Source: a virus. From it: a stretch of DNA of 64,000 nucleotides. A model generated the notes under the pieces. It saw only the letters and a program-made list of their open reading frames with translations. It had not been told where the DNA came from and did not search any database. The stretch covers positions 1-64,000 of the IMG/VR virus record IMGVR_UViG_3300042305_002284; one strand, written 5' to 3'. This document shows, one piece after another, positions 12,578 through 21,899 of this stretch. The position numbers and the translations under genes were made by a program. Position 1 is the stretch's first letter. Every line of letters starts with the position of its first letter.

Positions 12578-12802
12578 ATGCATAAAATAAAAATAATACT
12601 AAAAGAATCGGAAAAGATAAAAGGCGGAATTGGTGATAAAAGACCAGATAACGATTTTGATGCTGAACAACTAAAAAATGGTATAAAAGTTGAAATGGAA
12701 CACACAGGTGATCCAAAAATTGCTAAAGAAATCGCAAAAGATCATTTGACGGAAGATCCTAATTATTATAAAAAACTAAAAAAAATAGAAAAACATGGAT
12801 AA
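12578..12802 (+). CDS. DUF5661-like phage protein, 74 aa
   Basis: GGIGDKRPDNDFD, then KVEMEHTGDPKIAKEIAKDH and YYKKLKKIEKHG match the short conserved family often found in phages (MEHT-x-DP...A-x-EIA-x-DHL...YY-x-x-L). Function unknown. It overlaps the next gene by 8 nt. Confidence 0.7.
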   Translation: MHKIKIILKESEKIKGGIGDKRPDNDFDAEQLKNGIKVEMEHTGDPKIAKEIAKDHLTEDPNYYKKLKKIEKHG

Positions 12803-14021
12803 TACACCGAAAACAACAATAGACCCAACTATTCTGTCGCCAAAAAGCGATTTGTATCCAAAATTTTGGGATACGAATACGAAAAAACTAAATGATAATA
12901 TCAGAATAAAGTTGAAAGAAATAGCAGAGAATTTTGTAAAAGGTTTTGATTATCCTATAAAAATAAAAGACATTATTCTTACTGGTTCAATAGCAAACTA
13001 TAACTGGACTCGGTATTCCGATGTTGATTTACATGTATTGGTTGATTTCAGTGAAATACCAGACGAATACATGGACGCTTTTAGAGACTATTTTGATGCA
13101 AAGAAGCAAATATGGAATAAAACTCACAATATTTCTATTATTGGACACGAAGTAGAAATATATATACAAGATAGCAACGAGCCGCACTATTCTACTGGTG
13201 TCTATTCGATCACGAATGATAAATGGAATACAGAACCAGTATTTACTAAGCAAGATATTGAATACGAAGAAGTTTCTGAAAAAACTGAACATTTTGTTGA
13301 TCAAATAAATAAAGTGGCAAAACTTTTTGCTAAACAAGATTTCCAAAAAGCAAAAATCGGTGCTGATAATATTAGAAATAAAATAAAAAAATATCGTCAG
13401 GCTGGACTAGAAAAAGATGGCGAATATTCAACTGAAAATCTTGTATTCAAGATGTTGAGAAATGGTGGATATTTAGAAACTTTATCTAATCTAAAAATTC
13501 AATCAGTAGATCGTGAAATGGGAATAGAGGAAGAAATATTTGCCTTACAAAATACACTAGAAGAGGCTAAAAAAGATGCTTGTTATTATAAAGCAAAAGC
13601 AAAATATAAAGTCTGGCCAAGCGCTTATGCGAGTGGTTACCTGGTTAGGTGTAGAAAGAAAAAAGGCAAAATAAAAGAGGAAGAGTTGGAAGAAGAAATA
13701 GAACTTGATGAAGAAATAATAGAAGAACTATCTCAACTTGACGAAAAAGATACTTTCTCAAAAGAAAAAGAAAGTGGCTTGCACGGCTGGTTTTCTCGTC
13801 AAGGTGGTAAAGGAAAAAGTAAAGGCTGGGTAGATTGTAACACTTGTCGCAAAGATAAAAAAACAGGCAGAAAAACCTGTAAAACCTGTGGTCGTGGCGA
13901 CGGCGAAAAGCGAAGCAAATATCCTGCTTGTCGTCCAACACCATCAGCGTGCACAAAGGCTGGCACAAAAAGAAAAAAGAGTTCTAAACCAGTTTCTTGG
14001 AAATCTAAAAAGGAAGAATGA
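12795..14021 (+). CDS. Nucleotidyltransferase fused to a DUF5872-like Cys-rich domain, 408 aa
   Basis: N-terminal domain: ILTGSIANYNWTRYSDVDLH (about residues 57-76), the GS...DxDxH motif of polymerase-beta-type nucleotidyltransferases. Middle: helical and acidic, with YKVWPSAYASGYLVRCRKKKG. C-terminal: GLHGWFSRQGGKGKSKGWVD, then CNTC, CKTCGRG and YPACRPT, a Cys-rich basic domain of the DUF5872 type seen in large phages and viruses. It may be virion-associated and bind nucleic acid; the substrate is unknown. Confidence 0.75.
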   Translation: MDNTPKTTIDPTILSPKSDLYPKFWDTNTKKLNDNIRIKLKEIAENFVKGFDYPIKIKDIILTGSIANYNWTRYSDVDLHVLVDFSEIPDEYMDAFRDYFDAKKQIWNKTHNISIIGHEVEIYIQDSNEPHYSTGVYSITNDKWNTEPVFTKQDIEYEEVSEKTEHFVDQINKVAKLFAKQDFQKAKIGADNIRNKIKKYRQAGLEKDGEYSTENLVFKMLRNGGYLETLSNLKIQSVDREMGIEEEIFALQNTLEEAKKDACYYKAKAKYKVWPSAYASGYLVRCRKKKGKIKEEELEEEIELDEEIIEELSQLDEKDTFSKEKESGLHGWFSRQGGKGKSKGWVDCNTCRKDKKTGRKTCKTCGRGDGEKRSKYPACRPTPSACTKAGTKRKKSSKPVSWKSKKEE

Positions 14022-14022
14022 A

Positions 14023-14781
14023 ATGAAAAGTTATCTAACTGAATGGAAAAAATTCAAAAATAAAACAATACAAGAAAGCGTTGAATCAGCCGAAGTAGCA
14101 CTACAAAATTCTAAAGCAAAACTGGAGGGTGCCAAAAAACAAAAAGAAGCCGCTGAACTAGGATTGAAGTTAGCTCAACAAGAAGTTTCTGTCAATCAAG
14201 ATGTTTTAGAAAGAGAAAAACAAATAGAAATGTCTCAAACTGCGATTCCAAATACTGGACCGGCAACAACCGGTACCACCGGAACCACTGCAACAAAAAT
14301 GGAAGAAGCAAACAATATGAGTTTTGGTGGTCTTGCTGACGGATCAGTTGGAAACGTTCCATATTCAGTTCTTGACGAAGAAGAACTTACAGAAGAAGAA
14401 ATGGAAGAAGCTTCTGGCTGTCACGAAGGAATAGATGAAGCAGGAAGAAGTTGTCAATTAGAATTAGAATATGAAGAAATGGAAGAAGAAAAGCAATGCA
14501 ATGAATGTCGTGATTGCACTATGTGCGGTCTTCTTACAGAAGCAAAATATAAAGGCAGAACAGTAAAACTAAACAAACCAATGCGTGGAGATGTAAAAAA
14601 ATTCAAAGTGTTTGTGAGAGATCCAAGCACAGGGAATATAAAGAAAGTTAATTTCGGCGATAAAAAGATGAGAATCAAAAAAAGCAATCCAAAACGTCGT
14701 AAATCATTTAGAGCCAGACACAACTGTGCCAATCCGGGTCCAAAAACAAAAGCTCGGTATTGGAGTTGTCGTAAGTGGTGA
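14023..14781 (+). CDS. Conserved phage protein with basic C-terminal domain, 252 aa
   Basis: N-terminal coiled coil (SAEVALQNSKAKLEGAKKQK), a Thr/Gly linker, an acidic middle with CNECRDCTMC, then a basic C-terminal domain with KVNFGDKKMRIKKSNPKRRK followed by SFRARHNC and ARYWSCRKW. That C-terminus is a widespread module at the end of large-phage structural or head proteins. AAGGAAGAATGAA precedes the ATG at 14023; a frame from 13888 overlaps the upstream gene and is not the start. Confidence 0.65.
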   Translation: MKSYLTEWKKFKNKTIQESVESAEVALQNSKAKLEGAKKQKEAAELGLKLAQQEVSVNQDVLEREKQIEMSQTAIPNTGPATTGTTGTTATKMEEANNMSFGGLADGSVGNVPYSVLDEEELTEEEMEEASGCHEGIDEAGRSCQLELEYEEMEEEKQCNECRDCTMCGLLTEAKYKGRTVKLNKPMRGDVKKFKVFVRDPSTGNIKKVNFGDKKMRIKKSNPKRRKSFRARHNCANPGPKTKARYWSCRKW

Positions 14782-14794
14782 TTTTTGATATAAA

Positions 14795-16669
14795 ATGAAA
14801 AAAACAACGGAAACGATATCTCGGCTGATATCAGATCAAATTATACTTGAAACAAAAAGTGGAAGTGTAAAATTTTCTACAGATATTTCTGGTAAACTTT
14901 ATATCGGTGGCTATAAATCACCAGGATATTCTGACACTCTCATAATAGATGTTGTAAACAACTGCATTACTGCTTCTTGTTTATCGGTTGGAACTATTTC
15001 TGCCTCACAATATATTGGACCGATTAGTGGCAGCGGCGGCGGTGGTGGCAGCGGCAGTGCAACGCCAGGATTACCAAACAATTCAGTGCAATACAATAAT
15101 GCTGGTGATTTTGCTGGCTCTTCAAACCTAACATTCAATGGAACAATTCTTTCCGGAACACAGGCAAGTTTTGTTGGTATAACTGCTTCACTAAACGGAA
15201 ACGCGTCGACTGTTACAAATGGTGTTTATACAACTAATATTTCATCCTTCGCAACAACAGGTGTGACTGCCGGAAGTGGTCTAACTGGCGGAGGCACAGT
15301 AGGTGTTCTAACTGTAAATGTTGGTGCTGGTGATGGAATATCGGTAGCAGCCGATTCTGTCGCTGTTGACAATACAGTTATAAGAACAACTGGTAATCAA
15401 ACAATAGGTGGTTTGAAAAATTTTTCAAGTTATATTACCGGTTCAATCACTGGTAGTGATGCTAAGTTTACAACTATTTCCGGATCGCATACCGGTTCTG
15501 GCGCCGGTTTGTTTGGAATACCAAATTCAGGTCTTGTAAATAATTCAGTAACTGTTGGCACAACAACAATATCTCTTGGAAGCAGTGTCACAACAATACA
15601 AGGTATATCAGTTATAACTGGTTCAACAGTAACCGGTTCAATTGCTCTGTTCACAACCGTAACCGGCGCTATAGGAGTTCCACTTGGAAATTTGGCATCA
15701 CCATCATTTTCATTTATTGGCGATCCAAATACTGGAATATATTCACCCGCAGCAGATAATATATCTTTTGTAGAAGGAGGAACAGAAGCAATACGAATTG
15801 ACAGTAACGCAAGAGTTGGAATTAACACCAGTTCTCCAAATTTTACTCTTGCCGTATCGGGAACTCTTGGAGTAAGTGGAAGTACAAATCTTTCCACAAT
15901 TAGTGGAACAACAGCACAATTCACAACAATTACTGGCTCTACAATTGTATCAACAACTGAATTACCAAGTTTTATTGCTATAAATACTTCTTCAAATGGA
16001 GTTCATAGGTTGCTAATAAGCCAGTCTTCTGCTGCAGATAATGGTATAAGAATAACTGCTCCTGGAGCTACCATGAATATTTATGGTAGTACTGGAAATA
16101 TTGCAAATATAGAAACAACCAGTGCGTACCAGTTTGGTAATCTAACATCTGTTGCAGAAAACGGAACTGTATGGGCTGGCAGATCGGTTGTTTTGCGTTC
16201 TCACGATAATGCATCTCTTGGTAGTATCATTAATTTTATTGGCTCAACAGAAGTTATGAGAGTCCGTGGTGGATCAAATCTTGATGTTGTTATTTCTGGT
16301 ACAAACAACTCAACAGGTCAAGGACGCCTGCGTTTTTTAAATAGTGGTTCAGCAGCATTCCCACTGATAACTCAAATAAACGATACTAATACCGGTCTAT
16401 ACTTTCCAGGTGCAGATACAGTTGCTTTCAGTACAAATGGAACTGAAAGATTAAGAATAACTGGCAGTGGAGATATAGTAACTACAAGTATATTATCTGG
16501 GACAACAGCACAATTTACAACAATAACAGCATCAAATATAACCGGAACAATAAATTTCTCAGCAAGTAATCCAACACATTGGTCTGGTTCTGCTCCAACA
16601 ACAGTAGGAAGTGCCATAAATAGAATAGCAGCAGCAATATATTCTGGCATAACAGGTTCTATTGCTTGA
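14795..16669 (+). CDS. Tail-fibre or adhesin-like structural protein, 624 aa
   Basis: Low-complexity Ser/Thr/Gly-rich beta protein with repeats typical of phage fibres: a GSGGGGGSGS linker near residue 78, SVQYNNAGDFAGSSNLTF, and two copies of an NTGIY/NTGLY motif (DPNTGIYSPAADNISF and NDTNTGLYFPGADTVAFS) each followed by E-x-I/L-R-I. Such modules form trimeric beta-structures. It lies far from the baseplate block, so it may be a head decoration or accessory fibre. Confidence 0.7.
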   Translation: MKKTTETISRLISDQIILETKSGSVKFSTDISGKLYIGGYKSPGYSDTLIIDVVNNCITASCLSVGTISASQYIGPISGSGGGGGSGSATPGLPNNSVQYNNAGDFAGSSNLTFNGTILSGTQASFVGITASLNGNASTVTNGVYTTNISSFATTGVTAGSGLTGGGTVGVLTVNVGAGDGISVAADSVAVDNTVIRTTGNQTIGGLKNFSSYITGSITGSDAKFTTISGSHTGSGAGLFGIPNSGLVNNSVTVGTTTISLGSSVTTIQGISVITGSTVTGSIALFTTVTGAIGVPLGNLASPSFSFIGDPNTGIYSPAADNISFVEGGTEAIRIDSNARVGINTSSPNFTLAVSGTLGVSGSTNLSTISGTTAQFTTITGSTIVSTTELPSFIAINTSSNGVHRLLISQSSAADNGIRITAPGATMNIYGSTGNIANIETTSAYQFGNLTSVAENGTVWAGRSVVLRSHDNASLGSIINFIGSTEVMRVRGGSNLDVVISGTNNSTGQGRLRFLNSGSAAFPLITQINDTNTGLYFPGADTVAFSTNGTERLRITGSGDIVTTSILSGTTAQFTTITASNITGTINFSASNPTHWSGSAPTTVGSAINRIAAAIYSGITGSIA

Positions 16670-16688
16670 ACTAACCTATTTATATCAT

Positions 16689-17255
16689 ATGAATATAGAG
16701 CGTATAAAGAACCTTATAAGAGCATTTTATCCTTATGCTAAAACAAATCTTGGTTTTACAGAACCAGTAAAAATACGCTATATAACAAATGATATAAATA
16801 ACTATAAAGATCCTTTTGGTAAAACTGCTTACTATAATCCAGAACAAAAATGTGTTACATTATTTATACTCAATAGACATCCAAAAGATATTTTACGCTC
16901 CTTTGCCCACGAACTCACACATCACGCTCAACATTGCCGTGGAGATATATCTCACGACGTATCAACCGGTGAAGGATATGCACAAAAAGATCCACACATG
17001 CGCTCAATGGAAGAAGAAGCATATATGGAAGGTGGAATGCTTGTAAGAGACTGGACTGATACTTTACAGGAAAGTGAGAAAGAAATGCTTTTAGAAAACG
17101 AAGACAAACAACACAAAGATGTTGAAAGAACTAAAAAAACCTTGCGTGACAATGAAGAAATAGTTGACATGTTTGAAGAACGAAGAAATAGGTTGAATAA
17201 AAAACTTATGGATAAATTTATCAAACCAACCAAGAAAGAAGGAAACATAGAATGA
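16689..17255 (+). CDS. Putative zinc metallopeptidase, 188 aa
   Basis: LRSFAHELTHHAQHC (about residue 74) contains HELTH plus a third His, and EEEAYMEGG downstream could supply the third zinc ligand, as in gluzincin-like domains. The C-terminal half is charged coiled coil. The upstream frame begins at 16662 inside the previous gene; the ATG at 16689 follows a CTATTTATA motif at 16676 and is preferred. Confidence 0.65.
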   Translation: MNIERIKNLIRAFYPYAKTNLGFTEPVKIRYITNDINNYKDPFGKTAYYNPEQKCVTLFILNRHPKDILRSFAHELTHHAQHCRGDISHDVSTGEGYAQKDPHMRSMEEEAYMEGGMLVRDWTDTLQESEKEMLLENEDKQHKDVERTKKTLRDNEEIVDMFEERRNRLNKKLMDKFIKPTKKEGNIE

Positions 17256-17551
17256 CCTCGCCAAGACAAAGAAAGAAAAGAGCAGCATTTTTAGCAAAGC
17301 AAAAAGTTGCTGAAATGGTAGATACAATACCTGTAGTTGTTGCGCCAGTTGTTGCAACCCAACCCGAACAAGCGGTTGCAACATCGGCACCGCATGTGGT
17401 AGTATCGGCGTCTGTCGTCGCCGACACATCGATGTCCAAACCGAAGAAACTTGGAAGCAAGAAAGTTGAAGCAGAAGCAAAAGAAGAAAAATCACAAGAT
17501 CAAGTTGTAGAACAAAACAAAACAGAAGTCAAGACTGAAACAAAGGAATAA
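17252..17551 (+). CDS. Low-complexity hypothetical protein, 99 aa
   Basis: Basic start (MTSPRQRKKRAAFLAKQK), a Val/Ala-rich middle and a Lys/Glu-rich tail. Overlaps the previous stop (ATGA); AAGGA precedes the ATG. It looks disordered, like a scaffold or linker protein. No family recognised. Confidence 0.55.
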   Translation: MTSPRQRKKRAAFLAKQKVAEMVDTIPVVVAPVVATQPEQAVATSAPHVVVSASVVADTSMSKPKKLGSKKVEAEAKEEKSQDQVVEQNKTEVKTETKE

Positions 17552-17555
17552 AAAT

Positions 17556-20500
17556 ATGGGCGGAAAAGCCGGTCACATGAAGCATTTATATGAAAATCCA
17601 GAACTGACTTTTGGAGAAATAAAACAAATCTTCAAAAAAATAAATGATGGAAAAATGCTTGTTACTGAAAAGATTGACGGTCAGAACTGTCTTGTATCTT
17701 ATTCTGTAACAGAAGGCAGGATAAAAGCCGCTCGCAATAACAGCCACCTTGCCAAGGGTGGTCTTTCTGTTGAAAATATTTCAGAACTTACTGATGTTGC
17801 TGATTTTCAGCAATCACTTGTTGAAGCACTTTCTTCTTTTGAAGAAACAGTAAAAAAACTTTCAATAGAAGAACAAATAGATATATTTGGTCCCAATACA
17901 AACTATTATTTCAATACTGAAATACAAGATCCAAACAACAAAAACATCCTTTTATATGAAAACAAAAAGATATGTATTCATAGATCAGGTCATCTTCTAA
18001 ATAATAAATATAATAATATTATTACAGAAGAGATCCTATCAGATCAGTTTCGAAAACTTGAAGAAACTATCAATAAACAAACTGTTATAAATGAAACTGT
18101 AACAGATAAATTTATTGTATCAATCAATCCTATCAGAAAACTTGAACCTGTAAAGAACAAAAATTGTTATACAGAAGCAGTAAATAAACTAAATAAAGAA
18201 ATATTGACAAACAAACTTACTGATAGTAGTAGTTTGGCTGAATATATTCTATCAAGAATGGATAGTATTTTAGAAGAAAAGATACCAGAACTTCCAAAAG
18301 AAGCAAAAATAGTTCTTCTAAAAAGACTAATGAAAGTAAAAGAAATAACTGCTAAAAATGTTTATAAAGTTCTAAATGAAACAAACAACTCTCACTTGAT
18401 TGAGAAAGTAAAAAATATTATTGATAGTGAGAATAAACTACACAAAACCTGTATCAATCCAGTAGAAGAAATAGTAACTGAATACGGTGCCGAGGTTCTC
18501 AGCGAGTTTGCTTCATCAAATATCAAAGATACAATAACCGAATCAAATAGAATAAAAACAAGACTAAAAGAAATATTTGATATAGTCAATATGTCAAATG
18601 ATCTTCCAGCAAAAGAGTTTGTAAATAATCAACTTTCCAGAATGAAAAACCTTGACAAAGTCAATATAACTTGTGAAGGTATTGTTTTTAAGTTCAATGG
18701 TGATGTTTATAAAATGACTGGTTTCTTTTCTCCACTCAATCAGATCCTTGGTATGACAAAGTTTGCTCGTGGCAATATACAACCAATCAATATTGTTACT
18801 GAAAAAATCAGTAACAATAAAACAGCAGTTCTTTCTTGGGGTCGTTTCAATCCGCCAACAATAGGTCATGAAATAGTTTTCAAAACAGCCAGCGATCTTG
18901 CGGAAAGCAATAATGCTGACTTTTTTATTATTCCATCAAAAACAGTAGATAAGAAAACCAATCCACTGACATTTGAAGAAAAAGTAAAATATCTAAACAA
19001 ACTATTCCCAGAATATAAATCAAATGTTGTAACGGATGAAAGCATAAAAACTATTTTTGAAGCAGCAAAATATTTTCATCAAAATGGATATACAAATCTA
19101 AAAATAGTTGTTGGCTCTGATCGTAAAGAGCAATTTGAAGTTCTAAAAAAATATAATAATAAAGAATATGTTTTTGAAAATATTGAAATATTGTCAGCAG
19201 GAGAGCGTTTAGATGAAGGCGAAAGTGCAGCCAGTATGTCGGCAAGTAAGATGCGAGAAGCTGCAACACAAGGCGATATAGGCTTTTTTATGAAGGGTAT
19301 TGCTGGTCGTATGGAACTTGACGAAGGTGTTGAGTTGATGAATCTTATCCGTTCCAGAATAGAAATTGTTGATGATGGCAAAAAAAAAGTTTTGGAACCT
19401 ATCTCCCGTTCTTCACTGGATGAAGTTATTAGAAAATCTGGCACTAAATGGTGTTTATTTTCTAAAAAGAAAACTAAAGATGGAAAAAGAAAAAAACTCG
19501 GCTGTTATCCAACTCGTGCTGGTGCAGTAAAAAGAGAGAAACAAGTTCAGTATTTCAAGCACATGAAAGAAGAGCAAGAACTGGAAGAAATATCAGCAGC
19601 AGGAGGCGGTGGTCTTCACGGTGCGCCGAGCACAGATAAGCAAGAAGAAAATATTTTTTTACAAAGACCTGGAGTTGGTTCTGGGTTTACTTATCAATCC
19701 CGTTTTGGTTCTTCTCAGAAACGCGATGACGATGATTCTATAAGTAAAAAAGAAAAAATAAAAATACTATTTAGAGAAGAGGAACAATATATGGTTGATA
19801 GAAAAGATTTTCTTGAAGAAATACAACTTCGCAAAATAATAAGAGAAGGTATAAAGAAAAAAATAAAAGAAAGAGAAGAAAGTGTTCTAAAAGAAGAACA
19901 ACAACTTCGTTTGGTTATTCGCAAACTTCTTAACGAAAAACAAAAAGATGAACCAAGGCACGCAAATACCGGTATCAATCTACTAAAAGACCTACTAAAA
20001 ACTATTGTTCCTTCAATAGAAGATGATTACAAAGATCTAACAACAAATCCAGAACAAGTAAAATCATTTAGAGCACACCTTCTAAATGGAGTAATAAATG
20101 TTTTCAAGTCTGCTGACGGCCTCCAAGGACAACCAGAAGCAAGAGCAGAAGAAATAACAGAGCAAGAAGTGGTTGATCCAAATCAGCCAACCGATCCGAG
20201 ATTTATTCCAATCAAAAAGCCACAAGTAGTAAAACAAGAACCAGTAGACACATTTACCATACAAGGCTTGGACAGAACCGGTGCCAATGTTGCTAAAACA
20301 ACTTTTCGAAAAATAGAAAATAAGATAAAAAATACATATGAAAATCTCACAGATCCAAAAGATCGTGAAATGTTCAAAGACTATCTTATTACCAATCTAA
20401 AACTTCATATGGATATTTTTGATAACGATATGAAGGGTAGCGTGAAAGAGCCAACAACGCCAGAATACGAACAAGAAAAAGGCAAACTGGATACACAACA

Positions 20501-20558
20501 AGACGCGACCGCACCAGAAATGGCGGGTTCCACAGAAAAACCATCTCCACAAATGTGA
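17556..20558 (+). CDS. RNA ligase-nucleotidyltransferase fusion, 1000 aa
   Basis: N-terminal ligase domain: EKIDGQN with the probable adenylated Lys39 (motif KxDG), a later CEGIVFKFNG (motif IV-like) and YKMTGFF. Second domain, about residues 420-585: LSWGRFNPPTIGHEIVF and SASKMREAA, matching the GxFxPxHxGH and SxxxxR motifs of cytidylyl/adenylyltransferases. Then KWCLFSKKKTKDGKRKKLGC and RREKQ-type phage module, a charged helix-rich region, and a C-terminal RHANTGINLLKDLLKTIVPS domain. Roles could include RNA repair or NAD-type cofactor synthesis. AAAGGA is 6 nt before the ATG. Confidence 0.75.
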   Translation: MGGKAGHMKHLYENPELTFGEIKQIFKKINDGKMLVTEKIDGQNCLVSYSVTEGRIKAARNNSHLAKGGLSVENISELTDVADFQQSLVEALSSFEETVKKLSIEEQIDIFGPNTNYYFNTEIQDPNNKNILLYENKKICIHRSGHLLNNKYNNIITEEILSDQFRKLEETINKQTVINETVTDKFIVSINPIRKLEPVKNKNCYTEAVNKLNKEILTNKLTDSSSLAEYILSRMDSILEEKIPELPKEAKIVLLKRLMKVKEITAKNVYKVLNETNNSHLIEKVKNIIDSENKLHKTCINPVEEIVTEYGAEVLSEFASSNIKDTITESNRIKTRLKEIFDIVNMSNDLPAKEFVNNQLSRMKNLDKVNITCEGIVFKFNGDVYKMTGFFSPLNQILGMTKFARGNIQPINIVTEKISNNKTAVLSWGRFNPPTIGHEIVFKTASDLAESNNADFFIIPSKTVDKKTNPLTFEEKVKYLNKLFPEYKSNVVTDESIKTIFEAAKYFHQNGYTNLKIVVGSDRKEQFEVLKKYNNKEYVFENIEILSAGERLDEGESAASMSASKMREAATQGDIGFFMKGIAGRMELDEGVELMNLIRSRIEIVDDGKKKVLEPISRSSLDEVIRKSGTKWCLFSKKKTKDGKRKKLGCYPTRAGAVKREKQVQYFKHMKEEQELEEISAAGGGGLHGAPSTDKQEENIFLQRPGVGSGFTYQSRFGSSQKRDDDDSISKKEKIKILFREEEQYMVDRKDFLEEIQLRKIIREGIKKKIKEREESVLKEEQQLRLVIRKLLNEKQKDEPRHANTGINLLKDLLKTIVPSIEDDYKDLTTNPEQVKSFRAHLLNGVINVFKSADGLQGQPEARAEEITEQEVVDPNQPTDPRFIPIKKPQVVKQEPVDTFTIQGLDRTGANVAKTTFRKIENKIKNTYENLTDPKDREMFKDYLITNLKLHMDIFDNDMKGSVKEPTTPEYEQEKGKLDTQQDATAPEMAGSTEKPSPQM

Positions 20559-20595
20559 TCTTTACAGCCAATATCTTTTGTGATAAAACCAGCAT

Positions 20596-20889
20596 ATGAA
20601 AGATTATGTTGCAATAGCAAAAGATATTGGCTTGCTTGTAAGAGAAAAACAAGAAGCATATGGTGATAGTTTTTCAAAAAGTGAAGAAATAATAAAAGTT
20701 TTATATCCAAATGGAGTAAAACCAGAAAACTATCGTGATCTCTTAACAATCACCAGAATAATAGATAAACTGTTTCGTATAGCAACCAGAAAAGATGCAT
20801 TTGGAGAAAGTCCTTATCGCGATATTGCTGGCTATGCTTTGTTAGGGATAGCAAGTGACCTGGAAGAAAAAAAGAAAAGTCAAGGGTAA
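20596..20889 (+). CDS. Conserved phage protein, 97 aa
   Basis: All-helical, with EKQEAYGDSFSKSEEIIKVL, then NYRDLLTITRIIDKLFRIA and DAFGESPYRDIAGYALLG. This pattern recurs in many phage proteins of unknown function, and its YGDSF / DKLFRI / DIAGY motifs resemble small nucleotide-metabolism helices. Substrate unknown. Confidence 0.65.
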   Translation: MKDYVAIAKDIGLLVREKQEAYGDSFSKSEEIIKVLYPNGVKPENYRDLLTITRIIDKLFRIATRKDAFGESPYRDIAGYALLGIASDLEEKKKSQG

Positions 20890-21223
20890 ATACGAACAGT
20901 ATTCTTTCTCAAAAAAATTGAGGAGAGACAACAAAACATCAGATCAGTTTGAGATAATGCTGAATTCTCTAACATTAGAAGAATTGATAGCATTGAAACT
21001 TGAATTAGCAAACAAAGCAGCGGGAATGCCTATTTATGGTTTTCCAATATACAAGGCGATGAAGCATGTTGTCAAAGCAGCAGTCCTGATGTATGCTGCA
21101 TCTGCGACCAGATCAGAGCGGGAAGCCGCTGCTTTTCTAGGGATCACAAGATTGGAATACAGAACCTATATAAGGGACTATAATATTCTAAACTATTTTG
21201 AAGAGGATAACAAAAATGACTGA
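20855..21223 (+). CDS. Fis-like helix-turn-helix protein, 122 aa
   Basis: A GTG start overlaps the previous gene by 35 nt. The middle (LNSLTLEELIALKLELANK, then PIYGFPIYKAMKHVVK) is a conserved T4-like-phage pattern, and the C-terminus SEREAAAFLGITRLEYRTYI is a Fis-type helix-turn-helix. Likely a DNA-binding regulator; target unknown. Confidence 0.65.
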   Translation: MTWKKKRKVKGKYEQYSFSKKLRRDNKTSDQFEIMLNSLTLEELIALKLELANKAAGMPIYGFPIYKAMKHVVKAAVLMYAASATRSEREAAAFLGITRLEYRTYIRDYNILNYFEEDNKND

Positions 21224-21485
21224 AACAACACAAACACAAACAGAAACCGTAGAACAATCAGACGGCGGCATAGTGCAACTGGCAGAAACAGTTGTTGCCA
21301 CGCCACCAGTAACAGGTGAAGGCGAAGGTGAGGTAGTTACTACCGAAACCTCAACAGTAGAAGTTGTAGATGGAGACACTTCGGTAACAGCAACCGGCGA
21401 AACACCACTTGCTCTTACTGTTGCTGCTGCTCTTGGTCTGGTTCTTCTGCTTGGACTGGCAGCTAAAAAGTTTTTACTGAAATGA
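21216..21485 (+). CDS. Tail-anchored membrane protein, 89 aa
   Basis: A Thr/Glu/Val-rich extended domain with no strong structure, then one C-terminal hydrophobic helix (LALTVAAALGLVLLLGLAA) and KKFLLK. The layout resembles a surface protein with a C-terminal anchor, but there is no signal peptide or LPxTG motif. GAGGA is 8 nt before the ATG at 21216. Confidence 0.6.
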   Translation: MTETTQTQTETVEQSDGGIVQLAETVVATPPVTGEGEGEVVTTETSTVEVVDGDTSVTATGETPLALTVAAALGLVLLLGLAAKKFLLK

Positions 21486-21502
21486 TAAACTAAGCAACGA
21501 AC

Positions 21503-21625
21503 CCTGTTCCGGAAGGCACAGGTCTGTGAGGTAACACTAATAATTCTAGAAAAATTATTGTTACCAAACTGAGGTGTAAGTGTTCTACGCAGTTATAAAG
21601 GCGATAGTGGTAGCCTCATGAACAC
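21503..21625 (+). ncRNA. Candidate structured RNA upstream of tRNAs
   Basis: Inverted repeats: CCTGT/ACAGG (21503-21522); a 12-bp stem GTAACA...ATAATT / AATTATTGTTAC with a 3-nt bulge (21531-21564); and an interleaved pair TGAGG (21570-21574)/CCTCA (21614-21618) with GTGTTC (21580-21585)/GAACAC (21620-21625), which would form a pseudoknot. It does not fold as a tRNA. The order of stems is seen; a function is not known. Confidence 0.4.
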
Positions 21626-21638
21626 CCACTCCATTTAA

Positions 21639-21713
21639 GGCGGGTTAGTTAAACGGTTATAACGCTTGGCTTTCACCCATGTATCGCGGGTTCGATTCCC
21701 GCACCCGTCACCA
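21639..21713 (+). tRNA. tRNA-Glu (UUC)
   Basis: GGCGGGT/ACCCGTC acceptor, loop CTTTCAC with anticodon TTC, T arm GCGGG-TTCGATT-CCCGC, encoded CCA. A T-T mismatch lies in the anticodon stem. Confidence 0.9.
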
Positions 21714-21729
21714 AGTTTTTATTATTTGT

Positions 21730-21816
21730 GGAAGGATAGTCAAGTGGCTTACGACACCGGATTACTAACCCGGCATAGGGTAAAACCTATCGAGAGTTCG
21801 AATCTCTCTCCTTCCT
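21730..21816 (+). tRNA. tRNA-Ser, anticodon reads ACU
   Basis: GGAAGGA/TCCTTCC acceptor, class II variable arm (ATAGG GTAAAA CCTAT), T arm GAGAG-TTCGAAT-CTCTC. The loop TTACTAA gives anticodon ACU; bacterial tRNA-Ser for AGY normally has GCU. CCA is not encoded. An A-C mismatch closes the anticodon loop. Confidence 0.8.
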
Positions 21817-21822
21817 TTGTAT

Positions 21823-21899
21823 GGGCCTGTAGTTAAAGTGGCGATAACGCGAGCCTTGCACGCTCGAGTCGAGACTTCGATTTGTCTCCGGGTCCACCA
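21823..21899 (+). tRNA. tRNA-Ala (UGC)
   Basis: Anticodon stem CGAGC/GCTCG, loop CTTGCAC with anticodon TGC, acceptor GGGCCTG/CGGGTCC with two wobble pairs, encoded CCA. Confidence 0.9.
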
